Notes: generated by a model from the sequence alone, not told the origin. A stretch of DNA of 64,000 bases from Arenibacter arenosicollis (GCF_014397245.1 NZ_JACLHY010000012.1:1-64000); one strand, 5' to 3'; counted from the first letter of the stretch, positions 27,124 to 36,160 are shown. Translations and numbers: made by a program.

Positions 27124-27467
27124 ATTTATTATTTGAACATATATACGTTGAAACTGGAATAAAAGTATGTGTCAAGTTCTAATAATGTGAACATAAAAAC
27201 TAAAACCTTAAAGCACAGTACTCTTTCCTAAAATATTATTTTCAAAACTATTGTAAATGGGAACAATGGGTTTGCTCCAAAAGAAATTTTATTGACTTTA
27301 CCGAAGCGCGTTTAGTCAAAAAAGTAGAAGATTCCATCTGCTTGGCCTATGAAGTAGGAAAACGGTATTCTTTCTAAAAAAAACAAGGGAAAGCATTGCT
27401 TTCCCTTGTGCATTAACAGTCAAAACTCTAATATTAAAACCAACAAACAGACTGTTAACAACCAACA
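27124..27467. other. intergenic region with a possible gene remnant and a terminator
   Basis: 344 bases. From about 27205 to 27378 the plus strand has one open frame without an ATG, ending LVKKVEDSICLAYEVGKRYS then F and TAA. Its composition looks protein-like (for example YCKWEQWVCSKRNFIDFTEA), so it may be the tail of a decayed gene, but I recognise no family. The rest holds the terminator at 27376-27409 and upstream sequence of the lipocalin gene. Confidence 0.3.
27376..27409 (-). terminator. rho-independent terminator of the gdh operon
   Basis: ACAAGGGAAAGC (27383-27394) pairs exactly with GCTTTCCCTTGT (27398-27409) around a three-base loop. On the minus strand it is followed by eight T residues. 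It ends transcription from the operon at 27468-29573. Confidence 0.9.
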
Positions 27468-27845
27468 TTATAATTCCACCAATATCATCGTATATAATTC
27501 TTCTTTTAATTTGTGAAAAGACTCCAAAATAGACGCATATAAATTGCGGTACTCCTCATGCTTGTTTATATAGTATATATCACACTCCATATCTTCACAT
27601 TCATGTAAATTCACCATGGAATTCTTATATTTATAAAAAACGCCCAAATGCAATTTGTTTTCCAGGGCCAATTCATTTAGTTTATTAACCATGTCCTCGC
27701 CATTGGACAACTTCTTCGCTATATTTATTAATATCACAAGTTCCTCTCCATTGCCAACTAGATGAACAATCCAGTTGTTTAACTCCAGTGCATCTTTTTT
27801 GGCAATTAACCTATCATCCGAATCATGTTCATAAAATACCTCCAT
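27468..27845 (-). CDS. hypothetical protein of the gdh operon
   Basis: 125 residues, no signal peptide or membrane segment, predicted cytosolic and mixed alpha-beta. It contains acidic and Cys/His-bearing stretches (MVNLHECEDMECDIYYINKHEEY) and a helical C-terminus. I recognise no family. It is two bases from the stop of the GreA-like gene upstream, so it is certainly co-transcribed with it and probably with the glutamate dehydrogenase gene. A role linked to those genes is possible but has no direct support. Confidence 0.78.
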   Translation of the reverse strand: MEVFYEHDSDDRLIAKKDALELNNWIVHLVGNGEELVILINIAKKLSNGEDMVNKLNELALENKLHLGVFYKYKNSMVNLHECEDMECDIYYINKHEEYRNLYASILESFHKLKEELYTMILVEL

Positions 27846-27847
27846 AA

Positions 27848-28267
27848 TTACAACAAGATATCAGAGTTAATCGTGCTATGTTGTTGCTTTACATCGGCAA
27901 CCTTAAGGGTTTGTTCCCCATTTCTAAACTCCCAGATAATATCGTCCCCCTTGGCATAACCAATAACTGCAGCACCCATAGGGGTTAAAATGGATATTTT
28001 ACTATTTTTAAAATCTCCTTGTGATGGAATTACCAACTGAAATTGTTTGGACCATCCGTTGACGGCCTGGATAGTTACCATTGAATTAAACCTAATAACA
28101 TCTTTTGGCATTTCCTCCTCATTATAAACTACTGCGGACGTTAACTCCTCGGTTAGCTTATTAATGGAATTCTTATAGGTGTTATCGGTATAAAACCCAG
28201 ATACATTTACCAAACGCTTTAAAAGGACAAATTCCTTCTCTTCCAGCACTAAATTTCCGTACTTCAT
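27848..28267 (-). CDS. GreA/Rnk-like transcription-factor-type protein
   Basis: 139 residues. The C-terminal half (about 60-125) matches the GreA/GreB C-terminal FKBP-like domain: VIRFNSMVTIQA, then QFQLVIPSQGDFKNSKISIL and TPMGAAVIGYAKGDDIIWEF. The N-terminal part (FVLLKRLVNVSGFY) is short and Rnk-like, not the long coiled coil that GreA inserts into the RNA polymerase channel, so it is probably not a transcript-cleavage factor. It may bind RNA polymerase and compete with Gre factors. It lies 22 bases after the glutamate dehydrogenase gene. Confidence 0.82.
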   Translation of the reverse strand: MKYGNLVLEEKEFVLLKRLVNVSGFYTDNTYKNSINKLTEELTSAVVYNEEEMPKDVIRFNSMVTIQAVNGWSKQFQLVIPSQGDFKNSKISILTPMGAAVIGYAKGDDIIWEFRNGEQTLKVADVKQQHSTINSDILL

Positions 28268-28289
28268 AATATTGTGATTTTATAATAAT

Positions 28290-29573
28290 TTATGGAAATA
28301 TTCCTCTTTGAACATAGGCCTTTTCTATTCTTTCTATAGCGATGATATAGGCTGCTGTCCTCATATCCCCGTCTCTTTTTTCGGCCATCTCATATACCTT
28401 TTCAAAGACTTCCTTCATTTTCTTTTCCAACTTGAACAACACTTCCTCCAATTGCCATAGCTCCCCATTTCTATTCTGTAGCCATTCGAAATAACTACCT
28501 ATGACACCGCCCGAGTTACAGAGAATATCCGGTATTATTCCAACGCCGTTTTTAAGCAAAATTTCCTCGCCTTCCACATCCGTAGGACCATTGGCACCCT
28601 CGGCAATTAAAAAAGCCTTGATCTTTCCTGCATTTTCGGCTGTGATTTGATTGCCCAAGGCCGCTGGTATACAGATATCGCAATCCAATTCAAAAAATTG
28701 ATCTTTATCAATGGCTTCCGCTGAGCTATAGCCCATTATGCTGCCTTTGTTAGTTTGCATATACTGGAACAATGTGGAAACTGCAATGCCCTCACCATTT
28801 GTAATGCTGCCATAGGCATCCTGTACACCCACTAATTTAGCTCCCTCGTTCTCCAGGAAATGGGCCGTCCAATAACCAACATTACCAAAACCTTGTACTA
28901 TGAACCTCTTGTTCTTTAGGTCAATTTTTTTCTTTTCGGCCCATAATTTTATATTCAGAAAAACTCCATAGCCTGTAGCCCTATCCCTACCTTCCGATCC
29001 TCCGGAACCCAAGGGTTTTCCCGTAACCACGTGCTGATTCTTAGACCTTTCGGCCGGAGATTTTGTGGACATATACGTATCCACGATCCAGGCCATAGTC
29101 TGTGAATTGGTGTTCACATCCGGTGCCGGAATATCATGCTCTGGACCAATATTATCGCCCAAAGCGTATGTAAATCTTCTTGTAATCCTTTCCAATTCCG
29201 CATTGGAATATTTGGAAGGATCAATCTGTATTCCTCCTTTTGCCCCACCATAGGGCAGCCCTGCCAAGGAGGTTTTCCAGGTCATCCACATAGCTAAAGC
29301 CTTGGCCGCATCTATATCTACCGTAGGATGATAGCGAAGTCCACCTTTATATGGCCCCAAGGCGTTATTGTGCTGTACTCGGTAGCCTGTAAAAACCTCA
29401 ACATCCCCATCATCCATTTTAACAGGGAAATGTATAAGCAGTTCATTATTGGTAATACTTAGTATTTTTCTAATATTACTGTTTAAATTAATAATATCGG
29501 CAGCATGGTTGAATTGACGCATCACGTTTTCCAACATGCCTTGTTTCGACTCTATTTTTGACTTTGTAATCAT
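28290..29573 (-). CDS. Glu/Leu/Phe/Val dehydrogenase (glutamate dehydrogenase)
   Basis: 427 residues. Catalyses reversible oxidative deamination of glutamate (or a related amino acid) in the cytosol. The substrate-side motif LAGLPYGGAKGGIQID contains the catalytic Lys, GDNIGPEHDIPAPDVNT follows, and the NAD(P)-binding fold is KRFIVQGFGNVGYWTAHFLE (about 220-240). Length and the LPYGGAKGG form fit the 2-oxoglutarate-type glutamate dehydrogenase branch of about 420 residues. First gene of an operon with a GreA-like protein and an unknown protein. Cofactor preference is not clear from sequence. Confidence 0.92.
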   Translation of the reverse strand: MITKSKIESKQGMLENVMRQFNHAADIINLNSNIRKILSITNNELLIHFPVKMDDGDVEVFTGYRVQHNNALGPYKGGLRYHPTVDIDAAKALAMWMTWKTSLAGLPYGGAKGGIQIDPSKYSNAELERITRRFTYALGDNIGPEHDIPAPDVNTNSQTMAWIVDTYMSTKSPAERSKNQHVVTGKPLGSGGSEGRDRATGYGVFLNIKLWAEKKKIDLKNKRFIVQGFGNVGYWTAHFLENEGAKLVGVQDAYGSITNGEGIAVSTLFQYMQTNKGSIMGYSSAEAIDKDQFFELDCDICIPAALGNQITAENAGKIKAFLIAEGANGPTDVEGEEILLKNGVGIIPDILCNSGGVIGSYFEWLQNRNGELWQLEEVLFKLEKKMKEVFEKVYEMAEKRDGDMRTAAYIIAIERIEKAYVQRGIFP

Positions 29574-29583
29574 AAAATTCTAT

Positions 29584-29754
29584 TTAGAATAATCTTACTT
29601 GACTTTTAAAAACCAATTGACCTCTATTGCCTACCATTCCTGAATCCGCTGATTCATATTCGTTGCATTGCCAAATATGGGTCTTGTTTTTGGTGAGTAC
29701 ACAAGTTTTAAAATACTCACAACTCGGACATAAACTAGTTTCATCTCGCATAGC
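29584..29754 (-). CDS. small Cys-rich protein, probable zinc-binding
   Basis: 56 residues from the ATG at 29754. Four cysteines form the pattern CPSCEYFKTCVL then HIWQCNEYE (CxxC, C, C), like a small zinc ribbon or knuckle, and the KxxIWxCxEYE ending looks conserved in Bacteroidota small proteins as far as I recall. The frame continues upstream to an ATG at 29856, which would add a hydrophobic segment; I prefer the shorter form because the Cys domain is self-contained. It lies just upstream of the glutamate dehydrogenase gene. Function unknown. Confidence 0.6.
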   Translation of the reverse strand, partial: AMRDETSLCPSCEYFKTCVLTKNKTHIWQCNEYESADSGMVGNRGQLVFKSQVRLF

Positions 29755-29933
29755 AGTGTAATTTAGAATTAGGTTGAAGGCAACTAGAATGCCAAAAAAT
29801 ATGGATAGTGAATACAAAACACGTAAGTAACTACAAATCAACAAATTGACCTGCATTTAATGAAAACTACTTAAATATAATTCAGGGATATTTTCCCCAG
29901 ATGGGTAATATTTCCCCACTAAAAAAAATGGAA

Positions 29934-31271
29934 TTATTGAATTTTTTGACGCAGCGTTTTGCGATCGATCTGTAGAATTTCCGCTGCCTTGGATTTATTA
30001 TGGCCGGTTGCCTCCAGGACCTTTAGGATGTGCCTTTTTTCAACTTCCCTCAACGGCAGCAAATCATCTTCGGGAAAATCTATTTTATACTTCAAATTAT
30101 CCGGTAAATTTTCTATTTCTATTCTTCTATCGCACATAATTACCGCTCTTTGAATTACGTTTTCCAACTCCCTAATATTTCCCGGCCACGGGTAACGTTT
30201 CAAGAGCGCTAGGGCTTCAGGAGCAATAGTAACCAACCTATCCTTATACTCCACCCCGTATTTGAACAAAAACTTCTCAACCAATAGAGGTATGTCCTCT
30301 TTGCGCTCCTTGAGCGATGGAACATTTATTTCCACCACGGTTAATCTGTAATAAAGGTCTTCCCTGAACAATTTCTTCTGTACTTGGGAGTACAAATTAC
30401 TGTTAGTAGCTGCAATGACTCGGATATCTATTTTTTCTATTTTTTGGGAACCTACTTTTACCACCTCTTTTTCCTGAAGAGCCCTTAACAATTTGGATTG
30501 GACAGAAAGTGAGGCATTGCCTATTTCATCCAAAAAAAGCGTGCCCTTGTCGGCGGCTTGGAAAAATCCGTTTCGGTTTTCATCGGCACCGGTAAAAGCT
30601 CCTTTGGCGTAACCAAAAAGCTCGGCTTCCAAAAGACTTTCGGGAATAGCACCACAATTCACTGCTACAAAAGGGGATCTGGAAAATTTCCCCGTATAAT
30701 GCACAGATCTGGCCACCAATTCTTTTCCTGTACCACTTTCCCCTTGAATCAATACCGTAGCCTTATTGTCTTTCACCCTATCTACAATATCGGTCACCTT
30801 TTGTATGGCCTGGGACTCCCCTATTAGCTCACCATAATCACCAACATTATTATTTTTAGAGGTTCTATTATTATTATTGGAACGGTCTTTATTGACAGAA
30901 TTGTGCGAGAACGATTTTATGACTGCTTGCCTTAATTCCTCCTTGGTAAAAGGTTTTACCAAGTAATCCAAAGCCCCCGATTTTATCACACTCAAGGCAT
31001 CATCAACCGATGGATAACCCGTAACGACCAATTTTGGTAGCTTTGGATAATGTTCGGACACGTATTTAACCAATTGCAATCCATCTACATCGGGCATCTT
31101 AAGATCTGTGATCAAAAGGTCTATTTTGGAATCTTTTAGGATAATCAGGGCTTCCTTAACAGAGACCGCTTTGTAAGTATGGTAATTAAAGGATTGTAGG
31201 TGTCTATGAATGAGCTCCAGTATATTTACATCATCATCTACGATCAGTACATTTTCTTTATTAAAACCCAT
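29934..31271 (-). CDS. sigma-54-dependent response regulator (NtrC family)
   Basis: 445 residues. Receiver domain (about 1-125) with VLIVDDDVNIL, phospho-Asp in LLITDLKMPDVDG and the KPF Lys. AAA+ domain (about 145-385) with Walker A GESGTGKELVARSVH, the sigma-54-contacting loop YAKGAFTGADENR, Walker B GTLFLDEIG and the arginine finger region RVIAATN. Fis-type helix-turn-helix at the C-terminus (HNKSKAAEILQIDRKTL). It activates sigma-54 RNA polymerase when phosphorylated. The gene is five bases from its histidine kinase. Target genes are not evident; I see no clear -24/-12 site nearby. Confidence 0.95.
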   Translation of the reverse strand: MGFNKENVLIVDDDVNILELIHRHLQSFNYHTYKAVSVKEALIILKDSKIDLLITDLKMPDVDGLQLVKYVSEHYPKLPKLVVTGYPSVDDALSVIKSGALDYLVKPFTKEELRQAVIKSFSHNSVNKDRSNNNNRTSKNNNVGDYGELIGESQAIQKVTDIVDRVKDNKATVLIQGESGTGKELVARSVHYTGKFSRSPFVAVNCGAIPESLLEAELFGYAKGAFTGADENRNGFFQAADKGTLFLDEIGNASLSVQSKLLRALQEKEVVKVGSQKIEKIDIRVIAATNSNLYSQVQKKLFREDLYYRLTVVEINVPSLKERKEDIPLLVEKFLFKYGVEYKDRLVTIAPEALALLKRYPWPGNIRELENVIQRAVIMCDRRIEIENLPDNLKYKIDFPEDDLLPLREVEKRHILKVLEATGHNKSKAAEILQIDRKTLRQKIQ

Positions 31272-31276
31272 ATTTT

Positions 31277-32368
31277 TTAAATTTTTGGAAAAGCAATGGT
31301 AAATATAGTCCCTTTAGGTTTGTTGGACCTATAGCTTATAACGCCTTTATGACTTTTAACTATACCGTGTACAACACTTAAACCCAATCCAGAGCCTTCT
31401 CCAACAGGCTTGGTACTATAAAAGGGTTCAAAGATCTTATCACTGATTTTTGGGTCAATTCCAGGTCCTTCATCCGATATTCTTATTTCTACCTTATCAT
31501 CGGTTTCCTTTACATCGATCAGAATTTTTCCCTTGACCGGTGAAAAATATATTGCATTTAGAATCAAATTAAAAATAACCTGGGTCAATTGAATGGTATC
31601 TACCCTTAGAAATATAGATGGTGCATTAAAATTGAGTTCATGTACAATTTTCTTTTTGTTAAGACTTGGTTCCATTAAATTAATGGCATTGACAATTATT
31701 GGGTTTATATTCACCAAAGTCATTTGTTGGGGCATCTCACAAGCAAAGAACATTAATTTTTTAACCACCTCCCTGGAGAATATGGCACTATTTATAATTT
31801 TATCCAGGTCCTTATTAGCTTGAGTGTCCTCGGCTATCCGCGTTTTTAATAATTCTGCAAAACCCAGTATATTCGCCAAAGGGGTATTTAGCTCATGGGC
31901 AATACCAGCGGTAATTTCGCCTAAAATCCCTAGGCGGTCCGCTCTTTCCATTTGACGTTTTATAATTATCTCATTGTCCTTTATTTGCTTTCTCTCCAAA
32001 AGATTACCTACTTCCAGACATACGTTTTTCAGCAATTTTTTTTCTTCCTGCAAAAAATCGGTTAATTTGTATTCTGGCTTGGGATAAGCCACATGTATTT
32101 CCCCAACTTTCTTATTAAATACTTGCACATTGGCTTCCAAGAAAACAGCATCAACGGGGTAATCTGCCGTTGCTATATTATACTGGTCCGTGAAGAGTTT
32201 TACTTGTGCTACATCGCTGAAACGCCAAGCCTTCTGCAAACAATATAGAATACCTTTTAGGGCGTCTTCAATTTGGTCATAGTCACAATTAACAATAATG
32301 GAAGTTACCTCATATAAACAAGTAAGCTCCTTAATTCGCTCCTTGAGCTTTTCTTCCGCTGAAATCAT
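31277..32368 (-). CDS. cytosolic sensor histidine kinase
   Basis: 363 residues with no membrane segment. The N-terminal 120 residues form a probable GAF-like sensor domain (CLYEVTSIIVNCDYDQIEDA), linked by a helix to the phosphoacceptor His in GITAGIAHELNTPLANILGF (about 155-174) and an HATPase_c domain with the N box NLILNAIYFSP, DEGPGIDPKI, and GEGSGLGLSVVHGIVKSHKG. It phosphorylates the adjacent NtrC-type regulator. The signal must be intracellular. It starts 33 bases after the 2-oxoacid dehydrogenase E1 gene, so the two-component pair may be co-expressed with that enzyme. Confidence 0.93.
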   Translation of the reverse strand: MISAEEKLKERIKELTCLYEVTSIIVNCDYDQIEDALKGILYCLQKAWRFSDVAQVKLFTDQYNIATADYPVDAVFLEANVQVFNKKVGEIHVAYPKPEYKLTDFLQEEKKLLKNVCLEVGNLLERKQIKDNEIIIKRQMERADRLGILGEITAGIAHELNTPLANILGFAELLKTRIAEDTQANKDLDKIINSAIFSREVVKKLMFFACEMPQQMTLVNINPIIVNAINLMEPSLNKKKIVHELNFNAPSIFLRVDTIQLTQVIFNLILNAIYFSPVKGKILIDVKETDDKVEIRISDEGPGIDPKISDKIFEPFYSTKPVGEGSGLGLSVVHGIVKSHKGVISYRSNKPKGTIFTIAFPKI

Positions 32369-32401
32369 CTGTATTATAGATATTTTATTTCTAGAAAACC
32401 T

Positions 32402-34378
32402 TTAATAGGCCAACAACTTAAATAGCTCATTTACAAATCGCGCTTTTGGCAAATAATTATTTTCCAAATTTTTGGCAAATGGAATTGGGGTCTCCAAACT
32501 GGCTACCCGCATAACTGGAGCATCCAAGAATTTAAAACAGTTTTCCATTACCAAGGCTGAAATATCACTTGCTACTCCCCCAAACAGACTATCTTCCTGT
32601 AGGATAATGAGTTTGCCGGTCTTTTGTACGGAGGTATAAATAGCATCCATATCCATGGGCTGTAAGGTTCTTAGATCCAACAGATCGGCCTTAATATCTG
32701 GATTCTCATTTAATGCATCCAAGGCCCAATGTACTCCTAGTCCATAACTAACTACGGTAATATCCGAGCCTTCTTTTAAGATGGCAGCTTTACCAAAAGG
32801 CAAGGTGTAATAATCCTCTGGCACTTCTTGATAAATACTCCTGTAAAGTCCCTTGTGCTCAAAAAATAATACTGGATTGGGGTCGTTTATGGAAGTGGCC
32901 AAAAGACCTTTGGCATCATAGGGAAACGCTGGATATACCACTTTTAAGCCTGGGGTCTTGGTAAACCAGGCCTCGTTGGTCTGGGAGTGAAAAGGCCCAG
33001 CACCTACACCGGCACCGCAGGGCATCCTTATGACTACATCGGCATTTTCTCCCCAGCGGTAATGCACCTTTGCCAAATAGTTTACGATTGGATTAAACCC
33101 CGTACTCACAAAATCTGCAAATTGCATTTCCATTACCGATTTCACTCCGTTTATAGAGAGCCCCATGGCCGCGGAAACCACAGCTGATTCACATATAGGG
33201 GTATTTCTAATCCGCTCTTTCCCGAAGGTTTGCACAAAACCCTCCGTAATTTTAAATACACCTCCATAATCCGCAATATCCTGGCCCATAACAACAAGGT
33301 TATCATGCCTATCCATGGATTGTTTCAGTCCTTGGGACACGGCATCTATCAATCTAATGTTACTGGTGGCGGAACTATGGTTATGTTGCTGATAGTCAAA
33401 TACTTTATAAACATCCCCTAACTCTTTGGTTTGATCTACCTCTATTTCCTGCTCCGAAAAAGCCTTCTTTAAATCATAGTCGATTTCAGCATAAATTTCA
33501 TTTTTAAGGGTTTCTATCAAATGTGCGGAAAGAATCTTTTCGTCCAACAGAAATTTTTCGAAATTTACGATTGGATCTTTTTCCTCCCAAGCGTCCAATA
33601 ATTCCTGGGGTACATACTTGGTCCCACTCGCCTCTTCATGGCCTCGCATCCTGAACGTTTTAAATTCCAACAGAACAGGTCTTGGATTTTTGCGCATACT
33701 TTTGCAAATCTCATCAACCATAGAAAACACTTCCAGTATATTGTTTCCGTCCACAATATGCGATTCCATTCCGTAGCCTGGACCCTTATCCGCCAAATTT
33801 TCACATTTATATTGTTCATTTGTTGGTGTAGACAGACCATACCCGTTATTTTCAATACAAAACAATACAGGCAAATTCCACACAGCAGCAAGGTTTAACG
33901 ACTCATGGAAATCGCCCTCACTAGTGCCTCCCTCTCCTGTAAAAACTGCAGTAACCCTTTTATTGTTTTTAAGAAGGTCTGCAAGTGCAATCCCGTCCGC
34001 TACACCCAACTGGGGGCCCAAGTGGGAAATCATCCCCACAATTCTATACTCCTGGGTCCCAAAATGAAAACTTCTATCCCTGCCATTGGTAAAGCCATTG
34101 GCTTTTCCCTGCCATTGGGAAAAAAGTCTGTGCAAGGGAATGTTCCTCGTAGTAAAAACCCCTAAGTTACGGTGCATGGGCAATATATACTCGTCTGGGG
34201 TCAAAGCACTTGCCACTCCGACAGATATCGCTTCTTGGCCAATACCACTGAACCATTTCGAAATTTTCCCTTGGCGAAGGAGAATCAACATTTTTTCCTC
34301 AATCAAACGGGGTTTTAACATTCGTTGATAAAGTTTTAATTGCATGGCCTTATCAACACTATCGCCTTTATATTGCAT
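32402..34378 (-). CDS. 2-oxoacid dehydrogenase E1, fused alpha and beta subunits
   Basis: 658 residues. Residues about 10-310 are the thiamine-diphosphate-binding alpha subunit (FTGEGGTSEGDFHESLNLAA then FCIENNGYGLSTP, the GDG-NN motif region), and about 340-655 are the transketolase-like beta subunit (VVMGQDIADYGGVFKITEGF, ESAVVSAAMG). This fused arrangement is common in Bacteroidota and is usually annotated as branched-chain 2-oxoisovalerate dehydrogenase E1. It decarboxylates the keto acid and acylates E2 lipoyl groups. No E2 or E3 gene is adjacent. It is followed by the histidine kinase and regulator. Confidence 0.92.
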   Translation of the reverse strand: MQYKGDSVDKAMQLKLYQRMLKPRLIEEKMLILLRQGKISKWFSGIGQEAISVGVASALTPDEYILPMHRNLGVFTTRNIPLHRLFSQWQGKANGFTNGRDRSFHFGTQEYRIVGMISHLGPQLGVADGIALADLLKNNKRVTAVFTGEGGTSEGDFHESLNLAAVWNLPVLFCIENNGYGLSTPTNEQYKCENLADKGPGYGMESHIVDGNNILEVFSMVDEICKSMRKNPRPVLLEFKTFRMRGHEEASGTKYVPQELLDAWEEKDPIVNFEKFLLDEKILSAHLIETLKNEIYAEIDYDLKKAFSEQEIEVDQTKELGDVYKVFDYQQHNHSSATSNIRLIDAVSQGLKQSMDRHDNLVVMGQDIADYGGVFKITEGFVQTFGKERIRNTPICESAVVSAAMGLSINGVKSVMEMQFADFVSTGFNPIVNYLAKVHYRWGENADVVIRMPCGAGVGAGPFHSQTNEAWFTKTPGLKVVYPAFPYDAKGLLATSINDPNPVLFFEHKGLYRSIYQEVPEDYYTLPFGKAAILKEGSDITVVSYGLGVHWALDALNENPDIKADLLDLRTLQPMDMDAIYTSVQKTGKLIILQEDSLFGGVASDISALVMENCFKFLDAPVMRVASLETPIPFAKNLENNYLPKARFVNELFKLLAY

Positions 34379-34477
34379 GTTATGTTTTTATACTTTTTGT
34401 CGATATTAATTTATAAATGTAACAAATCGGAAAAACAAAGTCGAATATTTTTTCAATAAGATTGCCTATATATTTAT

Positions 34478-34485
34478 TAACTTTG
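34478..34485 (+). promoter_or_regulatory. candidate -7 element for the IPNS-like oxygenase gene
   Basis: TAACTTTG matches TAnnTTTG exactly, 22 bases before the ATG at 34507. The only nearby upstream TTG is 13 bases away, closer than the usual -33 spacing, so the full promoter is not confirmed. Confidence 0.42.
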
Positions 34486-34506
34486 AGGTAATAAAAAATA
34501 AGGTTG

Positions 34507-35457
34507 ATGAACGCAATACCCAGTGTAAATCTTGAAGATTTCATATCCGGCGATAAAAAAAGAAAAGAAAAATTTATAAAGGAAATAGGCAGTGCCTTTG
34601 AGGACATTGGTTTCGTGGCTTTGAGCGGTCATTTTTTGTCCGAAAAATTGGTCGAGGACCTTTATACCGAAATAAAGAATTTTTTTAATCTTCCCCAGGA
34701 AGTCAAAGACAAATATGAAATTCCTGGCATTGGAGGGCAAAGGGGGTACACATCCTTTGGAAAAGAACACGCAAAAGGAAGAAAGGAAGGCGATTTAAAG
34801 GAATTTTGGCATTTTGGACAATATGTAGAGAATAACCCAAAACTGGAAAAAGCATATCCCCCTAATGTAAAGGTCGAGGAGTTGGATCATTTTGATGAGA
34901 CGGGCAAAAAAACCTATAAAATGTTGGAAAAAACGGCAAAATATGTTTTGCGTGCGCTTGCCCTGCATTTGGAACTCGACGAAACCTATTTTGATGAGTA
35001 CATTAAAAATGGCAACTCCATCTTAAGGCCTATTCACTATCCCCCTATTAAGGAAGAACCAAAAAATGCGGTAAGAGCTGCGGCCCATGGTGATATTAAC
35101 TTAATTACCCTTTTAATGGGAGCCCATGGAAAGGGCCTTCAAGTTAAAAATCATGAAGGAGAATGGGTAGATGCCATAGCCAAACCCGATCAACTGATGA
35201 TCAATGTAGGTGATATGCTATCCCGTTTAACCAATAATAAATTAAAATCCACCATACACCAGGTGGTTAATCCTCCCAAGGAGTTATGGGGCACCTCCAG
35301 ATATTCCGTGCCCTTTTTTATGCACCCCATTAGCGAAATGCCATTAAATTGTTTGGGAAATTGTGTGGATGACGAACATCCAAAACAATTTGAGGATATT
35401 ACCGCTGGGGACTTTTTGCATGAAAGACTGATAGACCTGGGCTTAATAACGAAGTAG
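34507..35457 (+). CDS. isopenicillin-N-synthase family 2-oxoglutarate/Fe(II) oxygenase
   Basis: 316 residues from the ATG at 34507 (TTG at 34504 is an alternative). The DIOX_N domain (FEDIGFVALSGHFLS) precedes the double-stranded beta-helix. The facial triad is complete: His194 and Asp196 in RAAAHGDINLITLL and His251 in KSTIHQVVNPP. The 2-oxoglutarate-binding RxS is Arg265 and Ser267 in TSRYSVPFF. Members oxidise diverse small molecules; there is no beta-lactam or other pathway gene nearby, so the substrate is open. Divergent from the 2-oxoacid dehydrogenase gene. Confidence 0.9.
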   Translation: MNAIPSVNLEDFISGDKKRKEKFIKEIGSAFEDIGFVALSGHFLSEKLVEDLYTEIKNFFNLPQEVKDKYEIPGIGGQRGYTSFGKEHAKGRKEGDLKEFWHFGQYVENNPKLEKAYPPNVKVEELDHFDETGKKTYKMLEKTAKYVLRALALHLELDETYFDEYIKNGNSILRPIHYPPIKEEPKNAVRAAAHGDINLITLLMGAHGKGLQVKNHEGEWVDAIAKPDQLMINVGDMLSRLTNNKLKSTIHQVVNPPKELWGTSRYSVPFFMHPISEMPLNCLGNCVDDEHPKQFEDITAGDFLHERLIDLGLITK

Positions 35458-35533
35458 ATTAAAATTAATCCATGCTTTATTTATGCCATAGGTAGTGATT
35501 AATCTTTAGTATTAACATTTCAACATGGACACT

Positions 35534-36139
35534 ATGAAAAAATTAATTTTATCAATTGTTGTATTGACAGTTTTAGCATTTGGGGTAGTTAAATCTACCC
35601 TTACAGATGCGGAGAGGGAATTTGCCGTTAAAGAAATGACAAAATCCCATGATCATTTTTTAAATACCTTGGAGGGGTTGAGTGAGGCACAGCTCAACTA
35701 CAAAATAACCGATGACTCATGGTCCATTGCGGAATGTGCAGAACATATCGCAATCTCCGAAAATATGATCTTTGGTATGCTCCAAGCCACTTTGGCCAAT
35801 GAAGCGGATCCATCCAAACGCTCTGAAGTAAAAGTCTCCGATGAACAATTAATTGCCATGATTGAAGATCGTAGTAATAAAGTAAAAACAGGAGAGGCTT
35901 TTGAACCATCAGGGAAATACGGTAGTTTTGAAGAAACAGTCGCAGAATTCAAATTCAAAAGAAAGGAGCATATAGATTATGTAAAAAGCACCCAGGATGA
36001 TCTGCGAAATCGCTATCAACAGCTTCCGTTTGGAACCGTTGATGCCTATCAAATTCTTCTTTTTATGTCTGGCCACACGGAAAGACATATAAAACAAATG
36101 GAAGAAGTAATGGATGACGAGGATTTTCCAATGGAATAA
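35534..36139 (+). CDS. DinB family protein, probably exported
   Basis: About 201 residues from ATG 35534 (ATG 35525 is equally possible). An N-terminal hydrophobic stretch (KKLILSIVVLTVLAFGVVKS) suggests export. The four-helix DinB/YfiT metal site is represented by SWSIAECAEHIAISE (His) and MSGHTERHIKQMEEV (two His), enough for a metal-binding triad. DinB-like hydrolases or thiol transferases bind nickel or zinc; substrate unknown. Followed by a terminator, so it is monocistronic. Confidence 0.85.
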   Translation: MKKLILSIVVLTVLAFGVVKSTLTDAEREFAVKEMTKSHDHFLNTLEGLSEAQLNYKITDDSWSIAECAEHIAISENMIFGMLQATLANEADPSKRSEVKVSDEQLIAMIEDRSNKVKTGEAFEPSGKYGSFEETVAEFKFKRKEHIDYVKSTQDDLRNRYQQLPFGTVDAYQILLFMSGHTERHIKQMEEVMDDEDFPME

Positions 36140-36160
36140 ATTGGGAAATTATAGACTTAC

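Noticed and set aside
34507-35457. IPNS-like oxygenase as part of a beta-lactam pathway
   Set aside because: No peptide synthetase or other beta-lactam genes are present; the family is broad.
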